From Lucinisca nassula (taxonomy: Eukaryota; Mollusca; Bivalvia; Lucinida; Lucinidae): a stretch of DNA of 64,000 bases. The DNA is taken from NCBI GenBank assembly GCA_963580285.1, contig OY757011.1, forward strand, positions 116,431,037 to 116,495,036, in the 5' to 3' direction. Both the position numbers and the translations under genes were made by a program. Below the pieces are notes generated by a model. The model did not search any database, had not been told where the DNA came from, and saw only the letters and a list, made by a program, of their open reading frames with translations. Each line of letters starts with the position of its first letter. Position 1 is the stretch's first letter. Below, piece by piece: positions 24,975 through 36,075 of this stretch.

Positions 24975-25200
24975 TTGTTTGTTTGTTTGTTTGATTGATT
25001 GATTTGAGGTATAACGTCCCCGTCAACACTGTATTTGTTATTTTGGTCATTCAAGGACGGTCCGACTCGCACCGCTTTGCCCGGGCATGTTTAAAACCTC
25101 TAAGCGGTTTACCAGAACTCGTGTGCGGTCGGATTTCAGCTCTACGTGGAAGCATCATGCAGCCCATCTATTTCTTCAAGCCCTGATGGGCGGGGCCCCC
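24975..25200 (-). mobile_element. CAAA-tailed SINE, internally deleted copy
   Basis: Starts (minus 3' end) with a GTTT run, then GATTTGAGGTATAACGTCCC, and ends at CTGATGGGCGGGGCCCC. Lacks the ACCCGACATTGAGATG block of the full-length copies. Confidence 0.75.
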
Positions 25201-25388
25201 ACATATGTTATGGATACTTTTGGGTTGATTGTTTATCAATCAACCCAAATTTATAAAGCATAAATTCTTTTTACTACTAAAGTCCATGTGACTATCACTG
25301 ACTTGTTGGAAGCCAGATAATTTATTTATATAGAAAATAACAGCGTTAATTTTATCGCAGTTAGGTCAGAGTGTTGCGGAATAGAGTT

Positions 25389-25688
25389 GTTTGGTTGATT
25401 TGAGGTTTAACGTCCCCGTCAACACTGTAAAGGTCATTTTAGAGACGTTGCTTCCAATTTTGTGGGACTTTTACCCGACATTGAGATGAAATGACATCTC
25501 AAGCCCTGTCGCCTAATGAAACCAATAGAGTTTATTAGCATGGAGGGTCCGCCTCGCACCGCGGTTCCTGGACAGGCTTAGATCCTCTAACTTGCGGTTT
25601 ACCAGTACTAGTGTGCGGGCCAGAATCAGCTTTGCGTGGAAGCATCATGCAGCCCATATATTTCTTCAAGCCCCTATGGGCGGGGGCC
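25389..25688 (-). mobile_element. CAAA-tailed SINE, full length, 15-bp target duplication
   Basis: Complete relative to 38138-38435. Perfect flanks TTGCGGAATAGAGTT at 25374-25388 and 25689-25703 show recent retroposition. Confidence 0.88.
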
Positions 25689-25715
25689 TTGCGGAATAGA
25701 GTTATCGGGCTTGGA

Positions 25716-25785
25716 AACAGTGTAGGCCCGGATCAGACGCCACAGAATGCGGCGTCTAATCAGCCTCTACACTGCTTATAGTACA
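25716..25785. repeat. CAGTGTAGGCC hairpin
   Basis: AACAGTGTAGGCCCGGATCA and its inverse at the right (CAGCCTCTACACTG) around a GACGCC...GGCGTC turn; same core as the TTAA MITEs, outer ends not clear. Confidence 0.5.
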
Positions 25786-25879
25786 GGAATTTAAGGGTCA
25801 GACTACGCAAAACGCAACGTTTGATCATGGTCTACACTTTTTGCCCAAAAACTGGACTTTAATGGTTAAAAGAAACAGT

Positions 25880-26082
25880 TTAACCCTGATCTTGCTGTTC
25901 ACGACAACCCCTACCTTTGCAAACAGTGTAGATCCAGATCAGATGGCTTCTGACGCCATCTGATCAGGAGCTACACTGTTTGGCATTTAGTTTATGAATT
26001 TGTGGCAATAAATTACATCAAGATTGGCTGATAGACAGAAATGGGCGTGGCTTAAATGAATATTCAGCAAGATAAGGGTTAA
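25880..26082. mobile_element. TTAA MITE type B, intact
   Basis: TTAACCCTGATCTTGCTG on the left and CAGCAAGATAAGGGTTAA on the right, with a near-perfect hairpin at 25920-25983 (GTGTAGATCCAGATCAGATG, inverse CATCTGATCAGGAGCTACAC). Size 203 bp, no coding capacity. Confidence 0.75.
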
Positions 26083-26488
26083 GTCTCAGTCCAGGTCTAT
26101 TTTCCCAGCCTACCCGCCAGAGACAATCGACCCACCTTTGAACAAGTATCAATAACCAGAAACAAGTAAAGCTTTTACAAAAAAAAAGAACTAGGTCTAC
26201 GCTTAGCACACATGAAAGAATTACGAGTATATCCCAGAAACTGTTTTACACAATTTACTGTCTTTGGCCAGTCTGCCATTTAGTGATACTACTAGACCAT
26301 TTGCGTTTCCATTATTGTATGGTACTTGTGGACCTCATCAAACCAGTGCGACGTGTGTTGACTGAAACCATCTCGTCTAAGCGTTTATACAAGCCCAAAC
26401 GTCATGATGACGATACAGGATATAATTTACATGCTTAACATGTTCATATGTACTGATAAATTGTTGCCAGCGACAAGTCAAGTATTTT

Positions 26489-26760
26489 AGCTCACCAGAG
26501 CCGAACATGTTCTAGAAAGGGTTATCCTTTGGAAGCAAGAAATACACCCAAGGAACTGGAAAATATGGAGTGTACATGTTTTCTGGGCCAAAATCATGAA
26601 GGCTCCTGGCGAGCTTATAGGATAGACAACGATCCATCGCGATCGAGAGTTTGTGGATGTTTATTTTGTATAAGCCTGTACAAATATGACAGCAAATATG
26701 GGCTTGTACAAATGTGATAGCAATTCTGTGCCAGAGCTCTGCCAGTGGGCCTCTTTTTTT
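26489..26760 (+). mobile_element. HINE-like element with 5' hairpin split by an insertion
   Basis: AGCTCACCAGAGCCGAA (26489-26505) and GGCTCCTGGCGAGCTTATAG (26601-26620) would form the usual start hairpin but are separated by about 95 bp that match repeats at 52577-52700 and 54640-54745 (GGAAGCAAG, GTACATGTTTTCTGGGCC). A short 3' end GTGGGCCTCTTTTT follows at about 26745. Confidence 0.55.
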
Positions 26761-27183
26761 CTTTTTTTCAAAGCTTATACTTGTTGTTATATTAATGACT
26801 GTACTTCCGAGTTAAACCGGAAGTCTATAGTGGAATGGGCGTAGACAATAAGGACTATACAAGTAGTATGAGTCACGTCAAAGCGGAAATGGATTTTCGG
26901 GTTTGCACACTCAGCGAAATAATTAGCAAAAAGAAAAAAAAAGAACACAACAAACTCAAGCAGCCGGAACAATAAAAAAAGACTTAGTGGCATGAAAGCA
27001 CAACCAAGATCACATAACAATACGTGCACCGAACGAATATAGATAATAAGTCGAATTTCGATAGCTCGAATCCCTTTGGACCACACAAATTTATTTGAGA
27101 CAGCAGTAGTTCGACGGATGGTTACTTTTAGTGCCATACCAGCAGGCATAATGAAGATAATTGTGGGATATCTTTTATAAATG

Positions 27184-27252
27184 TAGGTTGTATGTACTCA
27201 TTAGAATCGCCTCATCGAGGCGATTCTAATGAGCACACACAATACATTTGCA
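27184..27252. mobile_element. Near-perfect palindrome of the TTAGAACC family
   Basis: GTACTCATTAGAATCGCCTC pairs with GAGGCGATTCTAATGAGCAC across TCATCGA; the GAATCG variant is compensated on both arms. Confidence 0.65.
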
Positions 27253-27492
27253 AGGTAATAGAAAAAGAATTTCCTTACATTATCCCTATGTCGTATTTGG
27301 ATGAATTCCCTGCGGGCTCAAGAACGGGTTCCGACTCATCCATGGTAAACGAGCCATTGGGAATCGAGCCATTGAAATTCTACTGTACGTAACATACGAG
27401 TTTGTCCTCGACATGCGGCGAGTTATCACAGGTCATAACTCATGGTATATCGCCACGGTTACCTACGAGTTGTAGCACACCAGAAAAAGACT

Positions 27493-27772
27493 GTCCCCGC
27501 CTATCGGGGCTTCGAGAAATAGAATGGGCTGCATGGTGCTTCCGCACAGAGCTGAAACAGACCGAGCTTGAGTACTGGTAAACCGCTTGGAAGGATTAAA
27601 CCTGTCCAGGAAAATTGGTGCGAATCGGACCGCTCCCTAAACCTTAGCGGTTTCTTTTGAAGACAGGGCTTGAGATGTTATTTCATTCCAATGTCTGGTA
27701 ATCGGAAGTATCGTCTCGGAACTGATCTGAATAGTGTTGACGGGGACGTTAACCCTGATAACAAACAAATAA
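27493..27772 (+). mobile_element. CAAA-tailed SINE
   Basis: CCCCGCCTATCGGGGCTTCG at the start, GTACTGGTAAACCGCTTGGA in the middle, GTTGACGGGGACGTTAACCC and an AACAAACAAATAAAAAA tail at the end. Its tail touches the terminus of the next element. Confidence 0.75.
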
Positions 27773-28651
27773 AAAAGGGGGCCAAGCATGCCCTGAATCG
27801 CTCACCTGATTTCAAGACGCCACATAGCTTCTGAATGTCATGTGGATTACTGACAATCACCTAAGCAATATTCCTTTGAAGATTGACTGAAATTGCCCTT
27901 AGGTGGCATTTTAAGCGAATTGTTGACATATTTCTATTTTTAGCTCAGGGGACCATCTTGCTCAGCTTTACCTATTTTGGTAAAGCGTTTAAGCAACAAT
28001 CCTTTTATGTTTGAATGAAATTGGCCCAAGGAGGAGTTGGTGTTTGAAGAATTTTCTATTTTAGCTCTGGCATCAAAGCAGAACGATTTTAACTATTTTG
28101 ATAGGGGGCTCCTAAGCAAACATTCCTATGAAGTTTGATTAAAATTGGCCAAAGGGCACAGGCGGAGTTGGCATTTTAAGCGAATTGTAGTGATTTTATA
28201 TTTTTTAGCTCACCGGAGCAAAAGTGTTTTAGCTATTTTGGTAGTGAGTCACCTAAACAAAATTCCTATGGGGTTTGAATGAAATTGACCAAAGTTTATA
28301 AGAGAATGTGTCGCTTAAAGATTTCTATATATAGCTCTAGCGGCATCCTGTTTTTTTATCAAGCAGAACGATATAGCTTTAGGAAGAGAGTCACCAAAGT
28401 AACTTTCCTATAAAGTTTGTTTGAAATTGGCCAAAGGATTCAGGAGGAGTTGGCCCCAAAAAGTGAATTGTTGATGTTTTTCTATTTTTATATCTAGTGG
28501 CCATCTTGCTCATCAGAGTAGAACCGCTTCAACTATTCGAGTAATCGTTAAGTAGGCCTAAGGGGGAGGAATTAGTATTTAAATGACGCACGACCGACGA
28601 CGCACGACGGACATATCTTACCCCGAGCACTTCGTGCTCAGATGAGCTAAC
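27773..28651 (-). mobile_element. HINE-like element on the reverse strand
   Basis: On the minus strand it starts with AGCTCATCTGAGCACGAAGT (hairpin 28620-28648) and a GTCCGTCGTGCGTCGTCGG stretch, carries about six diverged units of 120-140 bp (GAATGAAATTGGCC, GGAGTTGGCATTTTAAGCGA on plus), and ends with GGTGAGCGATTCAGGGCATG and a hairpin at 27776-27794. Confidence 0.65.
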
Positions 28652-28655
28652 AACT

Positions 28656-28899
28656 GGGGCCAGTTGTTCAAAGCATCGTTAGCTTAACGAGCTCGTTAGT
28701 GGTCAAATTGTTAACTCTTCTAGCAAGTACAATATTGTAAATTTTGGTATTTTTGCTGAAAAAATGTGAGCAGCTTTTGCGTCCGCAAAAGCTGCTCTCA
28801 TTTTTTCAGCAAAAATATTAGCATATTTGCCATAATAATTGATCAAAGTTTTAACGAGACGTTAACTAATGACGTCGTTAGTTTTGAACAACTGGCCCC
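28656..28899. mobile_element. Palindromic MITE with GGGGCCAGTTGTTCAAA ends, intact
   Basis: Terminal inverted repeats GGGGCCAGTTGTTCAAA and TTTGAACAACTGGCCCC. The inner palindrome TGAGCAGCTTTTGCG/CGCAAAAGCTGCTC lies at 28766-28800 with TTTTTGCTGAAAAAATG arms. Other copies: 31490-31730, 35856-36075, 39632-40250. Confidence 0.75.
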
Positions 28900-29147
28900 T
28901 GAATTGGAACGATCGCCTTGGGATGACCGTCAGTAAATCAGAAAAACTTCATGTGGGCTTTAACTTCGGAGTTTACCAATAATCAACCCTCACCCTCAAT
29001 TCCAATTTAGGTTCATACGTAATAACAAAAATAAATTGATCCGTATGGAGGTATCATAACAATAATGAGTCCTATCAGCAAAAATGCTGAATAAAACTAT
29101 GTACGAATTAACCCACAATGCCAGTCGTCCCAACTGTAGAACATTGT

Positions 29148-29214
29148 CAATCAGTGTAGATCCAGATCAGACGCCGCAGAATGCGGGCTCAGATCTGGCT
29201 CTACACTGTTTGCC
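29148..29214. repeat. CAGTGTAGATCC hairpin
   Basis: CAGTGTAGATCCAGATCAGA with inverse TCTGGCTCTACACTG; same hairpin core as the TTAA MITEs, with the inner arms unequal (one GCGTC missing). Confidence 0.5.
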
Positions 29215-29340
29215 TATAGTACAATCATTTTTGTAAACAGTACGGCAAGCAAAAACACATCTGACACCCCTGATATTGGAAATAGACCCACCCAAAGCTA
29301 TTAGCTGGAAGACTCTATTGTCACATAATATTATGGGTTC

Positions 29341-30345
29341 TTGCATAAATACCTATGCGCATGGCTGTTTGAAGCCATTGTCAAATGGACCGAAAGCCGT
29401 GCTCAAACAGAAAAAACCATGTTCAAATCATGAAATTCGCGTGCTGTTTGAACATGGCTTTTGAGCTTTTTATATCACAAGACGGGCCTTGCTTTACTTA
29501 CGTTACGTTGAGCGACGTAACGTTATCGCCCTGAACGTAGCGATTTAGGGTTCTATGATGACGTCACAGCATGACAACGTCATTGTAAACATCATTTTGA
29601 ACTGGCCGCCATTTTGTTTTGCCTGTCTCATTTGAAGAGTTTATATGGAATTTATATGGAGCTTTGGGGCGTTTTGGTCAAAATTTGCTGTCGGATTCGT
29701 AAGTTATGCAAGAACAACGATCGTCCATGGTTATTTCATTGCATTAACATTTGCCGGATCCCTCGGAAGATATTTGAACATTCGGCCTAGCGGCCTCATG
29801 TTCAAACAGCTTCCTCGGGGTCCGGCAAATGTTAATGCATGAAAAACCATGGTTGATCCCTATATTCTTGCATAAATATATATGCGCATGGGTGTTTGAA
29901 GCCATTGTCAAATGGACCGAAAGCTGCGCTCAAACAGTAAAAACCATGTTCATTTCATGAAATTCGCGTGCTGTTTGAACATGGATTTTGAGCTTTTGAT
30001 ATCACAAGACGGGCCTTGCTTTGATTACGTTGAGCGACGTAACGTTATCGCCCTGAACGTAGCGTTTGAGGGTTATTTGATGACGTCAGATGGTTACAGC
30101 GTAACAACGTCACTGTAAACAACATTCTAAACTGGCCGTCACCTTGGTTCGCCGCTCGCATTTGAAGAGTTTATATGGAATTTATATGGAGCTTTCGGGC
30201 GTTTTCGTCAAAATTTACTGTCGGAATCGTAAGTTATGCAAGAACAACGAACATCCATGGTTATTTGATTGCGGCCGAATTTTCAAATATCTTCCGAGGG
30301 ATCCGGTAAATGTTAATGCATGAAAAACCATGGTTGATCCCTATA
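29341..30345 (+). repeat. Tandem dimer of a ~527-bp sequence
   Basis: TTGCATAAATA, GCATGG and GTTTGAAGCCATTGTCAAAT recur at 29341 and 29868. Unit 1 additionally has an inverted repeat near its end (CATTAACATTTGCCGGATCC ... GGTCCGGCAAATGTTAATG) of which unit 2 keeps mainly one arm. No coding sequence; possibly a young satellite or a MITE-derived dimer. Confidence 0.65.
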
Positions 30346-30843
30346 TTAAAACATGACTCAGGGTTGACGTCAGAGCAAATATATATCACCAATTAGATCC
30401 CTTGACATAAAACATCGAAAACCCCAACCGGCCTTGGAATCTCATCTTTCCAGCATGCATGAGAAAGCTTTAGGTCATGCCCAGTCATTCAGCCTCTGAT
30501 CCGGGTCTTCACTGTTTGCCAACGTCCCTTCTTTGGGTATATATAGGGTATATTTTGTTTAAATTAACGGTAAGTAGCAATTCGAATTTCAAGTGAAACA
30601 GGTAGAGGGGGTAAAATTAAACGACCAAGAAACACTTTTTAAATTCATCAGATCATTTATTGTCAAAGGCACTAAATGAAAACTAACAAACCTGAAAACA
30701 GATGAGTATTTTGTTTCAAAACAATGATGAAAAATTAACACATGTATGTATAAAATTCATTTGTATTGCTAATAAACGTTTAACTAATGGAACAAATATC
30801 TGCTTTGTGTATAACTTATAAACGTGCTTGGAGAAATATATTA

Positions 30844-31123
30844 TTGGGCGGGCTGTTATGTGCTTCCACCCAGAGCTGAAACCCACCACACATGAGTACT
30901 GGTAAACGCTTAGAAGGTCTAAGCCTGCCCAGGCAAATTGGTGCGAGTTGGACAGTCCATGCATATAAACCCTATTGGTTTCAATGGACGGCAGGGCTTG
31001 AGATGTTGTTTCATCTCAATGTCAGAGAAAAGTCCCACAAAAATGGAAGCAACCTCTCCAAAATGACCTAAATAAAGTTGACGGGGACGTTAAACCTCGA
31101 TTCAAACAAACAAACAAACGAAA
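30844..31123 (+). mobile_element. CAAA-tailed SINE
   Basis: Family landmarks: TGCTTCCACCCAGAGCTGAA, GAGTACTGGTAAACGC, TTGACGGGGACGTTAAACC and a (CAAA)n tail. The first 20 bp of the consensus are missing. Confidence 0.75.
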
Positions 31124-31344
31124 CAAGTTGACAAAACAAGACTGTTTGCGAGACTGTTAAGAAATGGACACCGTCGAGGGTCAGCGCTGGAAGGATTGTC
31201 TTGATAGGCCAGCTTGCCAAAATGTTGCTATGCATCACGATAATAAGTCCGTGCAATGAACCCACTTTAAAATCCACTTTGTGTAAAAATCTGGGATTTG
31301 TGGGAGGGGGGGGGGTATATATTATTTTTCTTATCTCTGCCCCA

Positions 31345-31408
31345 AGGCATAGGTTGTGGGTACTCATTAGAACAGCCTCAATGAGCACCAATAACCTACG
31401 TTTAGAGT
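31345..31408. repeat. TTAGAACC-family palindrome, centre deleted
   Basis: CATAGGTTGTGGGTACTCAT and ATGAGCACCAATAACCTACG pair; the inner GAGGCGGTTCTA half is lost. Confidence 0.55.
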
Positions 31409-31489
31409 CTATATTGAAAAAATATAACAAATTTTTATCTGCAAAATAACCATTTTGGAGATATGAAAGAATGCACTAAGTCATGTGTT

Positions 31490-31730
31490 ATCGTATACAC
31501 AGCTTTACCAGCTTGTTAGTGATTAAAATGTCTACTTTTTCTAATAAACACTTAATTAAACACTATTGTGTTTTTCCTGTATACTGTGAGTATCTTTTGC
31601 ATTTGCAAGAGCTACTCACAATTGTTTTTTTTTCTAAAAATACCAGCATATTCGCCCTATTAAATTGATCATAGTTTTAACGAATACATGAACTAATAAC
31701 ATTGCTAGTTTTGAACAACTGGACACCTTA
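31490..31730. mobile_element. Degenerate GTTGTTCAAA-type MITE
   Basis: CTGTGAGTATCTTTTGCATT...GCAAGAGCTACTCACA turn and right end TTTTGAACAACTGGACACC, as in 28656-28899; left end eroded. Confidence 0.5.
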
Positions 31731-31734
31731 GTTG

Positions 31735-32118
31735 AATCTCTCCTACATAGCTACAGTCAGCGAAATCACTTCGTGATCACCGACTAAAATGTTTTGTTTA
31801 CCAGTCAATGTTTTTATGTTTTAGGTATTTTTACAGTCTGAAGGCTTGAAAACAAAAACGGGTCCCTAGCAACCAGTGCAGGGCCAGACTAGATGCCGCA
31901 GAACGAAGTGCCTGATCAGGAGCTTCACTGTTTGTAGAAAGTTTAATTATTTTAAAACCCATTTCGACTCATTTGAATTTGTTTTTCTTGGCACATATGC
32001 TATCAAGTATGTTTTCTCATAACCATTGTATATATGCCCATACTTCTTTAAGATGATTTCATCAAGCTACTGATGTATGCATAGATTTATTTATAATATG
32101 GAGAGGTAATAAATAGTG
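31735..32118. other. Spacer with a CAGTGCAGGGCC hairpin remnant
   Basis: The hairpin remnant is at about 31873-31937. Otherwise AT-rich DNA with no gene recognised. Confidence 0.5.
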
Positions 32119-32470
32119 GATTTTACAAGAGTGTTCATGTATTATTGAATTTATTGAACGAGTTGAGGAAAAATGATAAAATGCGAGTCTTTCCGAGCAT
32201 TTTATCCCTTTCCTTCAACGAGTTTAATAAATTTAATAATACATGAGCACGAATGCAAGATTCAGTTTATCATATGACATTTAAAACGCATTGTATCCAC
32301 GATTTGTTTATAAAAATGGCAAAATTCCGCCAGTAGTAAACGCCCGTTGTTAAGGACGTCATACCTGTAACGTTACGGGGCGTATCTAAGTAATTTGCAT
32401 ATTTAATCCACTAGTGGATTACGGAACTTATTACATGGCGTTATAACACTCTCAGACGAGACGTCGAATG
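32119..32470 (-). mobile_element. Long palindrome element (ATGTATTATT family), copy 2
   Basis: Palindrome at 32119-32268, followed by the family's flank in reverse order (GTAACGTTACGGGGCGTATC, CCACTAGTGG). An unrelated palindrome, GGTCATTTCATATGAAATTT / AAATTTCATTTGAAATGACC, lies next to it at 32487-32562 with similar GATCTTGCAC/GTGTAAGATTC outer arms. Confidence 0.6.
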
Positions 32471-32904
32471 ATAAATAGAGGATCTTGCACGAAGGGTCAT
32501 TTCATATGAAATTTATGAACCGAGCCTTTGGCGAGTTTCATAAATTTCATTTGAAATGACCACGAGTGTAAGATTCTGTTTATCATATGAACACTTTAAA
32601 TTGGATTTCATCGCCTTTGAATGTGACAAATTTTCCACAAAAAATGCATGGTTGACATGGACGTCGTCATGACGTCACTGAATCCCGCAAAAGTGTTATT
32701 ACACGTGTGGTCATACGATTTTTATTACACGACGTTATCCACTGCTTACCAACGACGTCATATGATAAATCATGATATCACAATGTTACAATACTAAACA
32801 ACACAATAAAAATTCAGTGTAATAAGTACTCTTCAAAATCAGACTTTATATAGAGAAAACTGGGGTTTACAGGGGTATACGTTATTGTATGTATTTCTGC
32901 TCAA

Positions 32905-32972
32905 ACAGCATTTTGGTATTCGTTAGAACCGCCTCACTGAGGCCGTTCTAATGAGCACCAACAACTTACATT
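32905..32972. repeat. TTAGAACC-family palindrome, degenerate
   Basis: GGTATTCGTTAGAACCGCCT with inverse GGCCGTTCTAATGAGCACC; preceded at 32840-32890 by the family's ACTGGGGTTTACAGGGGTAT block. Confidence 0.55.
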
Positions 32973-32997
32973 TGTAGTCTAAATAAGAACAAGTGAA

Positions 32998-33172
32998 TCA
33001 AGAAGGGCAGCTGTTAGTTTCTGGCAAAAGAATGTGCACTGCCCTGGTTAACCGCTTACGTATAAGCCTGCCCAGAAAAAATGTGGATAGGTAATCTGAC
33101 CGGAGGTAACATGACCTAAAGTAGTGCTGAATGGGCCTTTAAACTCCAATACAAACAAACAAACAAAATAAA
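32998..33172 (+). mobile_element. 5'-truncated tRNA-Thr-type SINE
   Basis: Starts within the body (GAATCAAGAAGGGCAG) of the family at 19134 and continues to the CCAATACAAACAAACAAAC tail. No head. Confidence 0.75.
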
Positions 33173-33239
33173 AACAAATTTCACTAATATTCACCAGAAA
33201 AAAATTGTGCTTTTGAGATATGAAAGAATGCACTGGGGT

Positions 33240-34640
33240 GTGTTATCATAAGGTATGCTTCAGTTTATGTTCTGGTTGTAATATCTAATAGAATAACACA
33301 CCTTTGAGTTAATATTGTCTTTCCTGGTTCAAAGGTTATAAAACTTGTTCATGCTCAACTCACCTGTATATGAAACTTATCCTGCTCATAAATTAAAACA
33401 AAGCCAACACTTGTTGGTATTTTAAGATTAATAAGCACGGCACATAATATTCTTTGCTGATCTGAGCAGATAAATTGACTCAAATAAAATTATGAGATTT
33501 GAGTTTTCATGCTCACGTGATTTGACCACACTTTGCCTTTACATCATCTCATGGCATTTTTCATGATTATTTTTTTTTTCTTTCGTATTTGTGATTTAAA
33601 CACCGATATTTGGTACTTGTTAGAACCTCCACATCGATAAATGTTATGGAGCCAAAGGTGATGCCTACCTTAGTAAAGGTTTACAAGGTTGTTCGATAAC
33701 GTGGTGCTTTGAAATGTTGACAGTTCCATCTGAAACATTAGGTTTCTCACTGCTTTGGGTTTGAGCCTTGCTCAGACCACATGTGGAATTCTGCAATAGC
33801 CCAAAAACGGGTCATTTGCAAACAGTGCAGGCCGACACCGAATTTCGAAATGGATTCCTGCAATATATACACGGTCAAAAAAGTAACTATACATTATAAC
33901 AACATTCCGGGTAAAACTCATTAGCTATCCGGTAGCTATTGAGCTAAAGAAGGCCGTAGAGACCTGAATCGGACGTTTTGATACAAAATACACAATTTTG
34001 CATTTGCTCATACAGTTGTCTGGCAAGGAAAGGTGTCTAGAAGGTTTGCTACGAAATTGGCATTGCGCGTGCGCAGATGATCTTTTTTTGTGTCTAGATA
34101 GAACATTGGACCACACTTTACCTTTACAATATCTCATGATCTTGCACAACAACCAAGGCTTTAATTTGTGAATTTCTCAAATTATCTCCCTTCTAATTAA
34201 AATATAGCAATTTTCAAACTCTTGTTATTTCTTTTTTTTTTTTGGCAATCTCTTAAAAAGCGCTTTGTTACCACAATCGTTGCTAACCATGAAAGAAAAT
34301 ATTGCAGAAAATTAAAGTAGCATGTAAAACTACCGATTGCGTTTCAGTTGAAAGCAGCATTTTGCACACAACTTCAAAGAATCGGAGGCCTGTACGTGAT
34401 ATCCTGTATCTCCAAGTAGATGGAACTAAAGTTCCAAATCTTTTGTGAATAGACACACAAGGTATCTGGTGAAATATAGAATGTATCAAATTTTAGAAAT
34501 CTTGGATTATTATGTTAAACCTTAGCTTTTTAATGATTTTTCACTGCGAACGTGACAGTTTGACCCCTTGGATGTTTAGAACAACAGCCCAGTTTATGGC
34601 GTTTTGCAAGGGAAATGATTCCTCTAACCAAAACAAAACA
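33240..34640. other. Spacer, nothing recognised
   Basis: AT-rich DNA without a supported exon, RNA or repeat family. Small open frames here have no recognisable motif. Confidence 0.5.
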
Positions 34641-34658
34641 AATTGTGTGTAGTTTTCA

Positions 34659-34664
34659 TTTATT
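34659..34664 (-). terminator. Candidate poly(A) signal AATAAA for the cyclase gene
   Basis: TTTATT on the plus strand, AATAAA on the coding strand, about 440 bp downstream of the cyclase stop codon. Position and hexamer fit, but AT-rich DNA gives chance hits and no transcript evidence is available. Confidence 0.35.
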
Positions 34665-35106
34665 GTAGCTATGGTAATAGAAGCAATTTTATGTATAGGT
34701 ACTTTTTGACTGAGTATATAAGGGAGAGGTTCCATTCAGTACAATTGGGTTAAAGGTTAGAGGAAAGAGTAAATTTTGGGGACTTATGAAAGTAATTATT
34801 AACAAGAATATGCAGTCCACGTTGTTTAGCTAAAAAAAACAACAAAAAAAAAACATGAAAATATTGTATGTATTAGGTGAACGACCGCCTTGAATTAGGG
34901 TTAAGGGTGTTTTGAAAAGGCTGTAACTATAACTAAAATGTCAAGCATATATAAATATATAATGTAAATTAAACCTTACTTATTTTCGGATATTAACCCA
35001 GCCGCACACAGTGTTGAAGCAAGATTAAACATCATGTGAGACGTTGTTTCATATTTGGTTCAACATTGAGTGGCTTCTGTGAAAGCGACAATTGTCGCAA
35101 ATTTAA

Positions 35107-35718
35107 CTAGAGGTTCGTTTCATTGAGCAATGGTAGTCTCTCTGGTTTTGATATTTTCAAGGAAGTAGTGTTATTAAGTGAGCTGAAATGTTGATTGTTT
35201 TTGTTCGATGAAAGTGGTGAATCGAGTCCAATTATTTCTGAATGGTTCTTTTGCATGAAATTGTCTGACTGACTTTTCTGCAGAAACGAACCGTTGTGGC
35301 TCTCTGGCTTGAGTGATGATATGCACGTGTTCCATGGATGATTGTCTGGATAGGATACCGGTGATGACACGCACGCAGGTGGAGATGGCAAACTAATGCC
35401 TGTGTTTTCATTCACATGACAAATGCGATTTTTGTCTAGGTTTTTATCACAGAGTGTTGAAGATCCTTGCGAAAGTTCTAAAAATTGATTATTATCACAG
35501 TTGTGCGGTCCCTCTTCAGATATTGGCGATTCTGAGATGGCATTGCCATTTGGCCAGTACTTTGGGTGAATTGTTGATTTTCCGAAGATTGCTTGAGAAG
35601 GGTCGTATTCTGAGGAATGTGGTGAATTAGACCGATGGAGTTTTGTCGTCGAGATTCTTCGTTTCCTTTGTGAGGCATCTTCTCCCTCAAGAAAATACGT
35701 CAGCATTTCACCCTTGCC
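35107..35718 (-). CDS. Receptor guanylyl cyclase, terminal exon E with long C-terminal tail
   Basis: Acceptor TTGCAG, phase 0 start, 203 codons and a TAG stop. The first residues GKGEMLTYFLEGE close the cyclase domain (family motif GKG.. TYWL.G). About 190 residues follow that are rich in Ser, Asn, Pro, His and charged residues, with no membrane segment or recognisable fold, so probably disordered. A basic patch RKRRIS just after the domain could be phosphorylated. The protein ends NETNL: Thr at -2 and Leu at 0 fit a class I PDZ ligand. Many vertebrate receptor cyclases have short tails; as I recall, the insect Gyc76C type has a long one with a PDZ motif, which makes that subgroup a candidate relative. 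Other reading frames within this exon are shadows. Confidence 0.9.
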   Translation of the reverse strand, partial: GKGEMLTYFLEGEDASQRKRRISTTKLHRSNSPHSSEYDPSQAIFGKSTIHPKYWPNGNAISESPISEEGPHNCDNNQFLELSQGSSTLCDKNLDKNRICHVNENTGISLPSPPACVSSPVSYPDNHPWNTCISSLKPESHNGSFLQKSQSDNFMQKNHSEIIGLDSPLSSNKNNQHFSSLNNTTSLKISKPERLPLLNETNL

Positions 35719-35855
35719 CTGCAATGTAGAAATTTAGCGAAATGTGGTGGCCTATTGCATCCACTAGGAAAACGTTAACATGTGAAATTACACTTTTTAG
35801 GTCGCCTGTTTGGTAATCGACCCAAATTTACTAAGCGCAGTAGCCTAACGATCTG

Positions 35856-36075
35856 GGGGCAGTTGTTCAAAACTAACGACCTCGTTAGCTAACATTTTGT
35901 TAAACTTTGATCATACAATATCGATAAATACTAATATTTTTGCTGAAAAAAATGTGAGCAGCGTTTGCAAACGCAAAAGCTGCTCACTTTTTTCAGCAAA
36001 ATAACACATTTTTAGGTAATATACTTGCTAGAACAGTTAACAAATTGACCACTAACGAGCTCGTTAAGCTTGTGG
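35856..36075. mobile_element. GTTGTTCAAA-type palindromic MITE in a cyclase intron
   Basis: GGGGCAGTTGTTCAAAACTA at the left; central GTGAGCAGCGTTTGCAAACG / GCAAAAGCTGCTCAC turn; TAACGAGCTCGTTAAGCTTG on the right. Lies in the intron between exons D and E. Confidence 0.65.

Noticed and set aside
26787..27149. 120-codon minus-strand frame
   Set aside because: No recognisable domain, hydrophobic low-complexity stretches, no splice partners or related copy; probably chance.
35174..35690. Two further minus-strand frames inside exon E
   Set aside because: Alternative frames of the same DNA; the cyclase frame is fixed by the GKGEMLTYFLEG motif and splice phase.
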